A model generated the notes under the pieces. It ran no database searches. It was not told the origin of the DNA and worked only from the letters and a program-made list of their open reading frames with translations. Shown here in pieces: positions 18,335 through 26,734 of a stretch of DNA of 43,425 nucleotides. The position numbers were made by a program, and so were the translations under genes. Positions within the stretch are counted from its first letter, which is position 1. Every line of letters starts with the position of its first letter. Origin of the DNA: Gammaproteobacteria bacterium (lineage in GTDB: Bacteria > Pseudomonadota > Gammaproteobacteria > Methylococcales > Methylomonadaceae); NCBI GenBank assembly GCA_018830325.1, contig JAHJSQ010000078.1, forward strand, positions 1 to 43,425, in the 5' to 3' direction.

Positions 18335-20509
18335 ATGAAACAACCCACCGTCCTTACCGAACCTAAATCGTCTCCGATAGACCCTGAATTCGATAGCCAT
18401 TCCCCGGAATGGTATCTGAACCGCGAATTGACTTGGCTCGAGTTCAATAAACGCGTTTTGCACGAAGCCGAAGACGAACGCACGCCGCTACTGGAAAGAG
18501 TCAAATTTATCGCGATCGTCAGTTCCAATCTCGACGAATTTTTTATGAAGCGCATCGGCGGACTCAAACAACAACTCGGCGCGGGCATCACCGAATTAAG
18601 CGTGGACGGTCGTAGCCCGCAACAACAAATCAACGAATGCTACGCGGTCGTACGCGAAATCGAAGCCAAAAAACAGCAACTGTTCGTCGAATTAATGGGG
18701 CATCTCGAGGCCCAAGACATCCGTATCGTTCCTTTCGCCGAATTAACGCGCACGCAACAAAAACAAATGCGCGACTACTACATACAGAATATTTTCCCGC
18801 TGGTAACACCTCAGGCGATCGATCCCGCGCATCCGTTTCCGTTCATTTCGAATCTAGCGTTGAACCTGCTGGCAGGGGTCTATTGCACGGACCCCGAACT
18901 CGTCACGCTCGTCAGGATCAAGGTCCCGGTCGGCCCCAGACTGCCGCGTTTCATTCAAGTCAATGACGAGTTTGTTTACGTTGCGCTGGGCGATTTGATC
19001 GCGAACAATTTAGATTTACTGTTTCCGGGCATGAATATCGCTTTTGCGGATTTGTTCCGCGTGACGCGCAACGCCATCACCGAAAAAGACGAGGACCAGG
19101 CCGACGACTTACTGCAAATGATCGAGTCTGAATTGCGCGAACGCAAATTCGCCTCGGTCGTTAGACTCGAAGTCGCTTCAACGATGGGTGAGTTACAACG
19201 CGGCATGTTGACAGCCGAACTTAATCTGAACGAGCATGATGTCTTCATCGTCGACGAGCGCTTGGCGATGTCCGATTTATTTCAAATCGCCGCGATCGAT
19301 CGCCCGGACTTGCTCGACGTCCCGCACCACCCCTGCGATCACCCTAAATTAGCCGGCGCGCCGAATATTTTTCATGCCATTCGCGAACAAGAGACGATAC
19401 TGCTGCAACACCCCTATGAGTCTTTCGTTACAACGGTCGAACGCTTCGTCAAGGAAGCCAGCCGCGACCCGAATGTTCGGGCCATTAAAATGACGCTATA
19501 CCGCACTTCGGCCGGCACTAAAATCGTCCAATATTTGATCGATGCCGCATTAAACGGCAAGCAAGTGACCGTATCGGTGGAATTGAAAGCGCGTTTCGAT
19601 GAATCGGCCAATATCCAATGGGCTCAACGCATGGAGCGTGCCGGCATTCATGTTACTTACGGTGTGGTCGGACTCAAAACCCACAGCAAAGTGATCTATG
19701 TCGTTCGCCAGGACTACAATGGCCTGCGCCGATACGCGCATATCGGCACAGGAAATTATCACGCCGGAACCGCCAGGCTTTATACGGACCTGGGCATTTT
19801 GACCTGCGATTCGGACATCGGCCAAGACCTTACCGAGTTATTCAACTATCTGACGACAGGCCTGGTTCCGAAGCGTCAATACAACTGTCTACTCACCTCG
19901 CCGAAATACCTAAAGCCCGCCTTGATTGAAAAAATCGAACGCGAAATCGCCAAACATTCGCCAAAAGCGCCCGGCTTGATTCAATTCAAGATGAACGCCT
20001 TAGAGGATGCCGATATCACTGCCGCGCTATACCGGGCCGCTCAAGCCGGCGTCAAAATCGATTTGATCGTCCGCGATACTTGCCGACTGCGACCCGGCAT
20101 TCCGGGAATTTCCGACTCGGTATGCGTCATCAGCATTGTCGGCCGTTTTCTTGAGCACTCGCGGATTTTTTATTTCCAAAACGGCGGAGACGAAGAATAT
20201 TTCATCGGTTCGGCCGACTGCATGAAACGCAATCTGGAAAGCCGCGTGGAAGTCGTGACGCCGGTTAAGAAACCCGAATTACAAGCCGAGCTACGAGAAA
20301 TATTGAACGTACAATTGAATAACCAAAGAAGCGTTTGGGAGATGCAGCCCGACGGCAGCTATGTTCAGCGCCAACCGAAAAACGAACAGGACACCGTTGG
20401 AGCCCAAGAAACGCTGATTAACTTAGCCCAGACACGCCTTAAAAAAGCCGGCTCTGAAAAAAAACTTAAGAAATCGAAAAAAAGCCGATCCGGTTCGCGT
20501 GCAAACTAG
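18335..20509 (+). CDS. ppk1: Polyphosphate kinase 1
   Basis: Makes inorganic polyphosphate reversibly from ATP. The 724-residue protein shows the family N-terminal helical domain (WLEFNKRVLHEAED), the head domain and two phospholipase-D-like catalytic domains. The autophosphorylated histidine is H469 in the AHIGTGNYH context, and the second conserved histidine is H608 (LEHSRIF). I start at the ATG at 18335, 31 nt after the GGDEF gene; the open frame continues upstream to 18224, but that extension lies inside the cyclase gene and is not PPK-like. The C-terminal tail is rich in Lys and Ser (KKSKKSRSGSRAN), and its last codons lie in the first unit of a 170-bp tandem repeat that continues past the stop. 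Co-orientation with the cyclase suggests linked control of cyclic-di-GMP and polyphosphate. Confidence 0.97.
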   Translation: MKQPTVLTEPKSSPIDPEFDSHSPEWYLNRELTWLEFNKRVLHEAEDERTPLLERVKFIAIVSSNLDEFFMKRIGGLKQQLGAGITELSVDGRSPQQQINECYAVVREIEAKKQQLFVELMGHLEAQDIRIVPFAELTRTQQKQMRDYYIQNIFPLVTPQAIDPAHPFPFISNLALNLLAGVYCTDPELVTLVRIKVPVGPRLPRFIQVNDEFVYVALGDLIANNLDLLFPGMNIAFADLFRVTRNAITEKDEDQADDLLQMIESELRERKFASVVRLEVASTMGELQRGMLTAELNLNEHDVFIVDERLAMSDLFQIAAIDRPDLLDVPHHPCDHPKLAGAPNIFHAIREQETILLQHPYESFVTTVERFVKEASRDPNVRAIKMTLYRTSAGTKIVQYLIDAALNGKQVTVSVELKARFDESANIQWAQRMERAGIHVTYGVVGLKTHSKVIYVVRQDYNGLRRYAHIGTGNYHAGTARLYTDLGILTCDSDIGQDLTELFNYLTTGLVPKRQYNCLLTSPKYLKPALIEKIEREIAKHSPKAPGLIQFKMNALEDADITAALYRAAQAGVKIDLIVRDTCRLRPGIPGISDSVCVISIVGRFLEHSRIFYFQNGGDEEYFIGSADCMKRNLESRVEVVTPVKKPELQAELREILNVQLNNQRSVWEMQPDGSYVQRQPKNEQDTVGAQETLINLAQTRLKKAGSEKKLKKSKKSRSGSRAN

Positions 20510-20539
20510 GCAAATCACGATAAATCACTACCTTTTTCT

Positions 20540-20649
20540 GGTTCTCACGGTCCTCCGTGGGAACCCATACCGAGGCCCAGTACAAGCACGAAACACATGC
20601 CGGCACGGAAACATCGGTATGCATTCCCACGCTGGAGCGCGGGAACGAG
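20540..20649. repeat. Double-hairpin repeat (GGTTCCCACGG family), copy 1
   Basis: The element has two inverted repeats: a left hairpin with a GGTTCYCACGG arm and a right hairpin with a TTCCCACGCT-type arm, joined through CATACC and GGTATG, which can pair with each other. The arms could fold into a three-way structure like REP/BIME elements. The left arm differs from the consensus by one base (GGTTCTCACGG). Confidence 0.75.
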
Positions 20650-20710
20650 AAAAAGCCGACCCGGTTTGCGCAAAAACTAAACAAGTCACGATAAACCACT
20701 AACTTTTCCT

Positions 20711-20818
20711 GGTTCCCACGGTCATCCGTGGGAATCCATACCTAGGCCCAGTACAAGCACGAAACACATGCCGGCAGGAAACATCGGTATGCATTCCCAC
20801 GCGGGAGCGTGGGAACAA
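20711..20818. repeat. Double-hairpin repeat (GGTTCCCACGG family), copy 2
   Basis: Same plan as copy 1, with the 50-odd nt between the hairpins almost unchanged, because the whole 170-bp unit was duplicated. Right hairpin near 20793-20815. Confidence 0.75.
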
Positions 20819-20883
20819 GGAAAAGCCGATCCGGTACGCGCCGTGGATAAATAACGATACACTATTCGTTTTAATCGTTAGAT

Positions 20884-22077
20884 TTAAACCCGTCGACGCA
20901 ATATCGTTACGATCTCGGCATCGGTCAGCACGATCGGATTGGTTTTCATGCTGCTGCCCCGGCTATTCGCAACGATTTTTGCAAAATCGGCCACTCTGAT
21001 GCCGTAATTGCCAAGGCGCGGTAATTGCAATGTTTCGCTCCATTCGGCAAGCAACTCGATCAATAAATCGCGCGCAACCGAATCGCCGATATCGTTACGC
21101 CCGATCAGCAAACGCCCGACTTGCGCATATTTAGCCAACGCCGGATTATCGGGTTCTCGCGCTTCAATCGCTTGAATATTGATTTCGGTGGCGGCGGCAA
21201 CCATTGTTCCGCAAACCACGCCATGCGGTATCGGGAAAAAGGCGCCCAACGGCGAAGCCAGGCCGTGAACCGAACCCAAACCGACTTGCGCCAACGTGAT
21301 ACCGGAAAGCAAGGATGCATACGCCATAGCAGCGCGGCCGTTAGCGGCTTCCGGTTCCTGGCCTTCCCACGCGGCAAAAAAGCCTTCCTTGAAGGCGGTC
21401 ATGCCGCTCCAAGCCAACGCATCGATGAAAGGATTGGCCTTTAGCGAGACGTAAGATTCCAACAATTGCGTGAAGGCGTCCATACCATCGGCCGCGATCA
21501 AGTCGCGCGGGCAGCTTTCCAGCAAGTCGGGATCGATCACTGCATATTCGGGAATCAAACATTCGTCACGAAAAGACTTCTTGAACCCCTCCGGTCCTTG
21601 TACGCTCAACACCGAATTTTTGGTCGCTTCGCTGCCGGTACCGGCCGTGCTCGGAACGGCGATGAACGGCGTACTAGGCCCCCGATAAGGAATATTCCGA
21701 CCGACGCCTTCCAAATGATCCATGACCGAATTACCGTGCGGCAAAAGCCCCGCTATCGCTTTCGCGGCATCGAGCACGCTACCGCCGCCGATGCCGATCA
21801 CGACAGCAATCGCCTCACCGCCAAACCTGCTAACCGTTTGATCGACCAGATCCGGCGACGGTTCGCTCGAAACGGTGACATGCAACCAGCGAACGCCTTG
21901 CATTTCCAAGGACTCGATAAACGACGGCCAACGTTCCGTACCGCAAAAAGATTGCTTCCCGGTAACCAACAAGGCTTTGCCGCCGTAACTAGCCGTCAAG
22001 GCCGGCACTTCGTTGAGACGTCCCCTGCCGTAGCTAATGCGCGGCAAGCGTGAAATCGAAAATGGCTTGAATTGCAT
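20884..22077 (-). CDS. Iron-containing (group III) alcohol dehydrogenase
   Basis: A 397-residue NAD(P)-dependent dehydrogenase of the iron-type family, oxidising alcohols or reducing aldehydes in the cytoplasm. Visible signatures are the dinucleotide-binding GIGGGSVLDAAKAIAG, the PSTAGTGSEATKNSV block and metal ligands in DGMDAFTQ (Asp), GLGSVHGLASPLG (His) and FPIPHGVVCG (His). Substrate cannot be read from the sequence. It follows the small monooxygenase gene by 3 nt on the same strand, and the pair is probably one operon. The start is the ATG at 22077. No terminator with a T-tract was seen after the stop. Confidence 0.93.
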   Translation of the reverse strand: MQFKPFSISRLPRISYGRGRLNEVPALTASYGGKALLVTGKQSFCGTERWPSFIESLEMQGVRWLHVTVSSEPSPDLVDQTVSRFGGEAIAVVIGIGGGSVLDAAKAIAGLLPHGNSVMDHLEGVGRNIPYRGPSTPFIAVPSTAGTGSEATKNSVLSVQGPEGFKKSFRDECLIPEYAVIDPDLLESCPRDLIAADGMDAFTQLLESYVSLKANPFIDALAWSGMTAFKEGFFAAWEGQEPEAANGRAAMAYASLLSGITLAQVGLGSVHGLASPLGAFFPIPHGVVCGTMVAAATEINIQAIEAREPDNPALAKYAQVGRLLIGRNDIGDSVARDLLIELLAEWSETLQLPRLGNYGIRVADFAKIVANSRGSSMKTNPIVLTDAEIVTILRRRV

Positions 22078-22080
22078 CGC

Positions 22081-22377
22081 TTACCCCTGCGGAAAAAGTC
22101 CTTCGTAACGAATCCCTTGACGGGGCTCGGCCATCCAATCGGCAACCGTATCGCGCCAAGCCAAATAATGCTCGGTTTGTTTATGGGCTACGGATTCTTC
22201 GGCGGAAACGTAAGCTTCGTATAGAACAAATTTCCCCGGATTTTCGGGCGATTGCAACACATCGAAGCGGCGATTGCCGGCCTCCCGAATCGACGCTTCA
22301 TGATTGCGTTTCGTGGCGGCGATAAAATCGTCGATATGATCGGGCTTAACTTGAACATGAACCAAAGTGACGTGCAT
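22081..22377 (-). CDS. Antibiotic-biosynthesis-monooxygenase fold protein (LsrG-like)
   Basis: A 98-residue dimeric alpha+beta barrel protein. The pattern HVQVKPDHIDDFIAATKRNH, then RFDVLQSPENPGKF, VLYEAY and a late HYLAWRDTV is the ABM/LsrG-like family. Members include quinol monooxygenases and the LsrG isomerase of autoinducer-2 degradation; the chemistry here is not determinable. It heads a two-gene unit with the iron-type alcohol dehydrogenase, so the two may act on the same small carbonyl compound (inference). Confidence 0.88.
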   Translation of the reverse strand: MHVTLVHVQVKPDHIDDFIAATKRNHEASIREAGNRRFDVLQSPENPGKFVLYEAYVSAEESVAHKQTEHYLAWRDTVADWMAEPRQGIRYEGLFPQG

Positions 22378-22438
22378 AAAAATTCCTTGATACGTTTTTT
22401 AAAGATAAATGCATTCTGTGGAAACTGAATCGGATTCT

Positions 22439-22524
22439 GGTTCCCACGGTCCTCCGTGGGAACCCATACCTTGGCTGCAGAAGCAAAATCGGTATGCATT
22501 CCCACGCTGGAGCATGGGAACGAG
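22439..22524. repeat. Double-hairpin repeat (GGTTCCCACGG family), copy 3
   Basis: The left arm GGTTCCCACGG at 22439-22449 pairs with CCGTGGGAACC. The right hairpin lies at about 22500-22520. The linker between the hairpins is shorter than in the ppk1 copies and unrelated apart from the CATACC and GGTATG flanks, which shows that only the hairpins are conserved. Confidence 0.75.
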
Positions 22525-22592
22525 GAACGCATTGCGTATCCTACGAGGTTTGGCTAATTTGACCTCGATACCGTTTGTTGTCACCTACGCTC

Positions 22593-22632
22593 CCGGCTTT
22601 CCCTCACCTAACGCTAGGTGAGGGAAAGCCGG
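22593..22632. repeat. Perfect 18-bp stem palindrome
   Basis: CCGGCTTTCCCTCACCTA at 22593-22610 is followed by a 4-nt loop and its exact complement at 22615-22632. It lies between the 3' end of the membrane spermidine-synthase-like gene (stop at 22701) and the LsrG-like gene. There is no T-tract on either side, so it is not a standard intrinsic terminator, although as RNA it would be very stable and could protect or end transcripts. The rest of 22378-22700 holds copy 3 of the double-hairpin repeat and no gene. Confidence 0.85.
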
Positions 22633-22700
22633 AAGCTTAAGATAACTAACAGATGATATCGAAGCCGAAGTGGAAACGAGAAAAACAAGCGAGTTTCTCG

Positions 22701-25175
22701 CTATTGTTCTTCTTCGCCAAGCAATTCCCGATAGTTCGCCATGGCTTGCTCGGCCTCTTTCAGCCGGCCCTGATAGCGCAGCCATTGCGCCTTTTGCAAG
22801 TTAAAACCGGCTTGCGGCCATTGCATCGAAGGCTCCGACACATCGACTATATAATCCGAAACGCTAGGTTGTAGCGCCTCCATTAGTTCAATCAACTCGG
22901 CGCCGACCAGCCACTCCTGCCGTCCGGTTTTAATCGAGCGTTGACTCACCGGCGCGGAAAATTCAATGATAGGCCTGTCGTCGGTATTCAGTCGCGCCTG
23001 TTCGAAACGACTGCTTATCGAAACCAAATCGCCGGCAAAATGCAGCAGCAGTTTTTGATGATGCCCCACCGATAATGCCGCAAGATCTTGGTTACTCTTG
23101 CTCCCCAACAAACCCAAAACCGGCCTTAATGCGCCGAAATCGGCGCGCCACACTGTCGCATAAGGAAACACTTCCAAAAACGTTTTGGCGATCACATCGA
23201 ATTCGAGTTGCGACAATTGATAAGCCGGCAGCCATTGCATGAACAAACCGTTTTCATTCAAGCGTTCGGAGACTGTCTTAAAATGATCGAGCGAATAAAG
23301 ACTTCCGGTACCGGCTTCCCAGGGTACGAACAAATCACCGATTATCACATCAAATTTTTCACGGGCGCCGCGTAAATAATTACGCCCATCTTCATGCAAG
23401 ACACGCACTCTCGGGTCGTAAAACAAGCCGTTGGTATAAGCGCCGAAATATTTATCCGATGCCGCGACGACATCGTCCAGCAACTCGGTTACAGTCAGTC
23501 TCTGAATCGGGTGTTTCAATACGCCGCCCGCCGTGATGCCGGTACCGAGGCCCAATACATAAACCGAACGCGGCTCACGATGCAAGGCAACCGGCAACGA
23601 GCCGGTCAATTGCTCGAGCTCGAAAGACCCTGTTCCACCCAACGTATAATGATTATTGACCTTAATTTTCAAATGTTCACCACGCCGAATCACCGCGACT
23701 GTTCCGGCGCTGCTTTCCCAAAACGCCAGCAGGCTTTCTTCTTCGTTGACCGGGTCGACTTTGACCAGGGGCAATTTGCCGGTATCGAATACTGAAACCG
23801 CCAATAAAATGCCGATTGCCGGTAAATACAACCCTCCCCGCCGACGCCAGTCCGATTCAAATGATTTCTGACTATCGGAACAGCTAGGCTGTCGACAGTT
23901 GGAAGCCGTCTCCGTAGTCCGACTAAACCAATAAGTGGCCGTCAAAAAATACAGCACCGCAATCAATCGAATTCCGGCCCATAGCCCAATCCATTCCAAT
24001 ATCAAGAAACCGGCGATGATGGAACCGGCTATCGCGCCCAAGGTATTGATCCCGACCAATTGCCCGACCAGCGTTCCACCGCTTGGTCCGTGATTTTGCG
24101 CCAAACGAATCGACAGCGGCAAAGCCATCCCCAACAGCAGCAATGGCGGCCCCATGATAAACGCCGCCGGCGCCGCGATTTGCAGCAAATAAGCATACCA
24201 ACCGACATCCGAACCGATATAGTGCAGTTCGTCAGTCCACGCCAAAAACACGAAAGGCCCGAGATTAACCAAAAGGCCGCCGATAATCAGCGACCCGAAC
24301 AACAGCTTTCCGGCATCGAAACGAACGGCAATCAACCAGCGCGCCAGAAACCCCGACAAAGCCAGGCAAATAAGAAATACCGATAGAATCAACGCGAAGG
24401 TGTAGACTGAATTCTGCAATACCTGCGCGAACATCCTCCCCCATAATACTTGCAGGGCCAGCATCGAAAGCCCCGACATGAACGCGATGAAGGCGAGCGG
24501 ACGAAAAGCGATGCCGCCGGTTTCAATCGGCGCTCGGCTTTGCTCAGTGTGCGGTTTCGATAAGACATAAGCGCCCGCCGCGACCGTCAACGAAATCGCC
24601 ATCGCCAATCCGTAACTGGCCTTGAAACCTAGCCAAACCGGCAAATAAAACCCTGCCAACAGCGCACCGGCCACCGCGCCCAAGGTATTGATACCGTATA
24701 ACAAGGCCGTGTTACGACCTAAATCGTTACGATTCGGCGCCGCGAAATGACTCAGCACCGGCAGCGTGCCGCCCATGAAAAAAGCAGGCGGAAACAATAT
24801 CGTCAGCGACAAGGCGAATTTGACGCCGGTAAACAATCCGGCATGATTGCCGCAGCAATCGAATACCCACGGATAGAGCCGGCCATAGGCCGCGAGTAAT
24901 ATGAAATAACCCGCCGCGCAAACGGCAACCGCGGCCTCGAGCCCGGCGTACAGTTTTAGCGGCTCCCGGAAAGCAGCAACTTTCCGTCCCCAATAATGAC
25001 TGCCGGCGGCTAGTCCCAAAAAAAATGCGGCCAATGTCGTCGCCATGGCTTGACTGGTATTGCCGAACAACAAACCCAGTTCTTTCAGCCAAAGCACCTC
25101 GTAAATCAATGCCGCCATGCCGGTCAGGAAAAACAGCACAGCGACAGACGCGAGCGGCCGACTTGATGACCTCAT
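22701..25175 (-). CDS. Membrane protein fused to a spermidine-synthase-like domain
   Basis: An 824-residue inner-membrane protein. The first roughly 450 residues carry many hydrophobic segments in two similar halves, as in transporter-like proteins (AALIYEVLWLKELG-LFGNT near the N-terminus is typical). The C-terminal part has a Rossmann methyltransferase/spermidine-synthase fold with GLGTGITAGG near 537-546 and DVIIGDLF. Related fused proteins are annotated as spermidine synthases, but polyamine synthesis is not proven for them. The tail from about residue 780 has a short helical repeat-like segment (QWLRYQGRLKEAEQAM). I start at the ATG at 25175 rather than the in-frame TTG at 25214, because the latter lies inside the thioredoxin-like gene. 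The gap between the two genes is 17 nt, so they are probably cotranscribed. Confidence 0.88.
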   Translation of the reverse strand: MRSSSRPLASVAVLFFLTGMAALIYEVLWLKELGLLFGNTSQAMATTLAAFFLGLAAGSHYWGRKVAAFREPLKLYAGLEAAVAVCAAGYFILLAAYGRLYPWVFDCCGNHAGLFTGVKFALSLTILFPPAFFMGGTLPVLSHFAAPNRNDLGRNTALLYGINTLGAVAGALLAGFYLPVWLGFKASYGLAMAISLTVAAGAYVLSKPHTEQSRAPIETGGIAFRPLAFIAFMSGLSMLALQVLWGRMFAQVLQNSVYTFALILSVFLICLALSGFLARWLIAVRFDAGKLLFGSLIIGGLLVNLGPFVFLAWTDELHYIGSDVGWYAYLLQIAAPAAFIMGPPLLLLGMALPLSIRLAQNHGPSGGTLVGQLVGINTLGAIAGSIIAGFLILEWIGLWAGIRLIAVLYFLTATYWFSRTTETASNCRQPSCSDSQKSFESDWRRRGGLYLPAIGILLAVSVFDTGKLPLVKVDPVNEEESLLAFWESSAGTVAVIRRGEHLKIKVNNHYTLGGTGSFELEQLTGSLPVALHREPRSVYVLGLGTGITAGGVLKHPIQRLTVTELLDDVVAASDKYFGAYTNGLFYDPRVRVLHEDGRNYLRGAREKFDVIIGDLFVPWEAGTGSLYSLDHFKTVSERLNENGLFMQWLPAYQLSQLEFDVIAKTFLEVFPYATVWRADFGALRPVLGLLGSKSNQDLAALSVGHHQKLLLHFAGDLVSISSRFEQARLNTDDRPIIEFSAPVSQRSIKTGRQEWLVGAELIELMEALQPSVSDYIVDVSEPSMQWPQAGFNLQKAQWLRYQGRLKEAEQAMANYRELLGEEEQ

Positions 25176-25192
25176 CTCGGAATCTTTCAAGT

Positions 25193-25675
25193 TCAAAACC
25201 AAGCAGCCAGCCAAAGCCTAAAACGCAAGCCCCATTCGGTACTGTAGCCGACCGACGTAAAAACAATCTCGCCTTCAGGATTTAAAATGAAAACCGACGG
25301 TACACCACGAATCCCGAAGCGATCACCGATCAAGCCGTCCTCGTCGTTGATCGCAGGCCAATTTAATGCTTTCTTATGGAGATATTCCTTCACCTCATCC
25401 GCATCTCCCGATCTCAAAGCCACAGTCACGCCCGGAAAGTCGTTCAGTACCGCACTAACCGGCGCCTGCATCATCGCGCATATTCGGCACCATTCGGCCC
25501 AGAAATAAATCAAGCCGGGGCCGGTCGCAATTCGGTCGGAAACACGCTCGCCCTGAATTGTCGTTTGCGCCAATTCAGGCGGTTTTCCGGTCGCCAGCCC
25601 CCGGCTGTATAAAAACTGCCCTGCAAATAAAATGCAGACAATTACGACGTAAAACAAAATTTTTTTGATCGTCAT
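25193..25675 (-). CDS. Membrane-anchored thioredoxin-like disulfide oxidoreductase
   Basis: A 160-residue protein with an N-terminal hydrophobic anchor (residues 5-23) and a thioredoxin fold facing the periplasm. The active site is WCRIC (C63, C66), and the cis-proline loop is GVPSVFI. It resembles the TlpA/ScsD-like proteins that handle disulfides outside the cytoplasm. The first gene of a probable two-gene unit with the membrane spermidine-synthase-like protein. Its partner substrates are unknown; a role in cytochrome c or copper protein maturation is only a possibility. Confidence 0.88.
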   Translation of the reverse strand: MTIKKILFYVVIVCILFAGQFLYSRGLATGKPPELAQTTIQGERVSDRIATGPGLIYFWAEWCRICAMMQAPVSAVLNDFPGVTVALRSGDADEVKEYLHKKALNWPAINDEDGLIGDRFGIRGVPSVFILNPEGEIVFTSVGYSTEWGLRFRLWLAAWF

Positions 25676-25715
25676 CGGTATTTAGGATTTGGTCATAAAT
25701 AACTTCCCTATTTTA

Positions 25716-25888
25716 GAGGGTTCGGTAACTCGATTGGCAGGTGTTGGCGGCAGGGAAAGCCGCCGTCAAGCCTACAAGGACGTATTCACAGCACCTAAAT
25801 TAAGCCATGATTTTGAATCATTGCCAAAGACCTATGGAATTTAGGTGCTGGATTCACGGCGTCCTGCCAGGCGAGTTACCGAACCCTC
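25716..25888. repeat. 173-bp MITE-like element with 17-bp perfect terminal inverted repeats
   Basis: The ends GAGGGTTCGGTAACTCG (25716-25732) and its exact complement (25872-25888) enclose further nested palindromes: GGCGGC...GCCGCC near 25747-25765, and a 65-bp core at 25790-25854 bounded by AGCACCTAAATT and its complement. The core is identical to 43355-43419. No coding frame is present. It lies between the thioredoxin-like gene and the YgjP-like gene. No target-site duplication was obvious. Confidence 0.8.
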
Positions 25889-25930
25889 AACAAAGCTCAT
25901 AACTCCAGAAAGTTAATTTTAGCGAAATCC

Positions 25931-26719
25931 TTATAGCCCCATCATCAGCCGGCTACCCTGCTCTTTGAGCCAATTCCGCCGCTGCCGGTAATCGGGTATA
26001 TGGTCGGCGACCAACTGCCAAAACAGGCTCGAATGATTTCTGACTTTAATATGACATAATTCATGCACGACGACATATTCGAATACTTCGGGCGGAGCCA
26101 GAATCAACAGCCAATTGAGATGAATATCGTTATGAATGCCGCAACTACCCCAGCGGCTTTTTTGCGAGCGGATCGAAATCGACCGGGGCGACAACAAGTA
26201 TTTGTGCGCATGTTTTTCGACATAATATTCGGTCTTGAGCTTGGCGTCGACCTTCATCCAACGAATCAAAGCATCCCGTATCGCTTCGCTATGATCGTCT
26301 GAAGGCAAGGTTTCCGGTATATGTGCAATGAAACGATCGGAAAATTCGATCTTGATACGCTTCAACCGGGTCGGCAAGACGCTGAGCCGATAGCGCTCAC
26401 CCTGATAAGGAATCTCGGCGCCGTCGACATAAAATTCCGGCGCCAAGCTTTCCACTTGCCGAACGCGCGCCTCCAAGCGATTCAGTGCTTGAACGACCCA
26501 CTGTTGTTTTTGCTCGACGAAACGATGCAAAGTTCGCTCGGAAATGCCCGCCGGCGCGACAACCTGCACCTTTCCGGGCGCCACCGTAATCCGCGCTTTA
26601 GTCGCCCTAGAACTACGGCGAATTTGATAAGTAAAAGGTAAGCTGGAAATTGTCTTGTCTCGGGTTGGTTCAGTGAATAGTGAAATGATGCGGCTTTTCC
26701 ACCACTTGTCAAGCCCCAT
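25931..26719 (-). CDS. YgjP/SprT-like zinc metallopeptidase (DUF45)
   Basis: A 262-residue predicted metalloprotease of the YgjP family, whose cellular role is poorly known. It shows the N-terminal IRRSSRATKARITV segment, SQKSRWGSC and the HExxH zinc motif H219-E-L-C-H223 with H229 a few residues on (KVRNHSSLFW). The start is uncertain. I use the ATG at 26719 because a purine-rich AAGGTGG lies just upstream; a GTG at 26731 is in frame. About 35 residues before the family-like part are unlike the family. It starts 15 nt after the stop of the truncated haemoglobin gene. The junction between them is made of 6-7-nt repeats of the GGTGAAA/GGTGGAA type. Confidence 0.85.
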   Translation of the reverse strand: MGLDKWWKSRIISLFTEPTRDKTISSLPFTYQIRRSSRATKARITVAPGKVQVVAPAGISERTLHRFVEQKQQWVVQALNRLEARVRQVESLAPEFYVDGAEIPYQGERYRLSVLPTRLKRIKIEFSDRFIAHIPETLPSDDHSEAIRDALIRWMKVDAKLKTEYYVEKHAHKYLLSPRSISIRSQKSRWGSCGIHNDIHLNWLLILAPPEVFEYVVVHELCHIKVRNHSSLFWQLVADHIPDYRQRRNWLKEQGSRLMMGL

Positions 26720-26734
26720 TCCACCTTCCACCTT

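Larger units (their letters stand above)
20481..20835. repeat. Tandem 170-bp repeat covering the 3' end of ppk1
   Basis: Units begin at 20481, 20652 and 20822 (periods 171 and 170), each opening with AAAGCCGA-CCGGT. The first two are complete and similar but not identical; the third is only a start. Unit 1 contains the last nine codons and stop of ppk1, so the sequence after the gene is a copy of its own tail plus spacer. Each full unit holds a palindromic core (20540-20649 and 20711-20818). The gap 20510-20883 contains nothing else that I can identify. Confidence 0.8.

Noticed and set aside
20481..20835. Tandem repeat as a CRISPR array
   Set aside because: Units are 170 bp with no short constant repeat and unique spacers, and no cas genes are near.
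25176..25214. TTG start for the membrane spermidine-synthase-like gene
   Set aside because: It would lie inside the thioredoxin-like gene; the ATG at 25175 gives a normal N-terminus.
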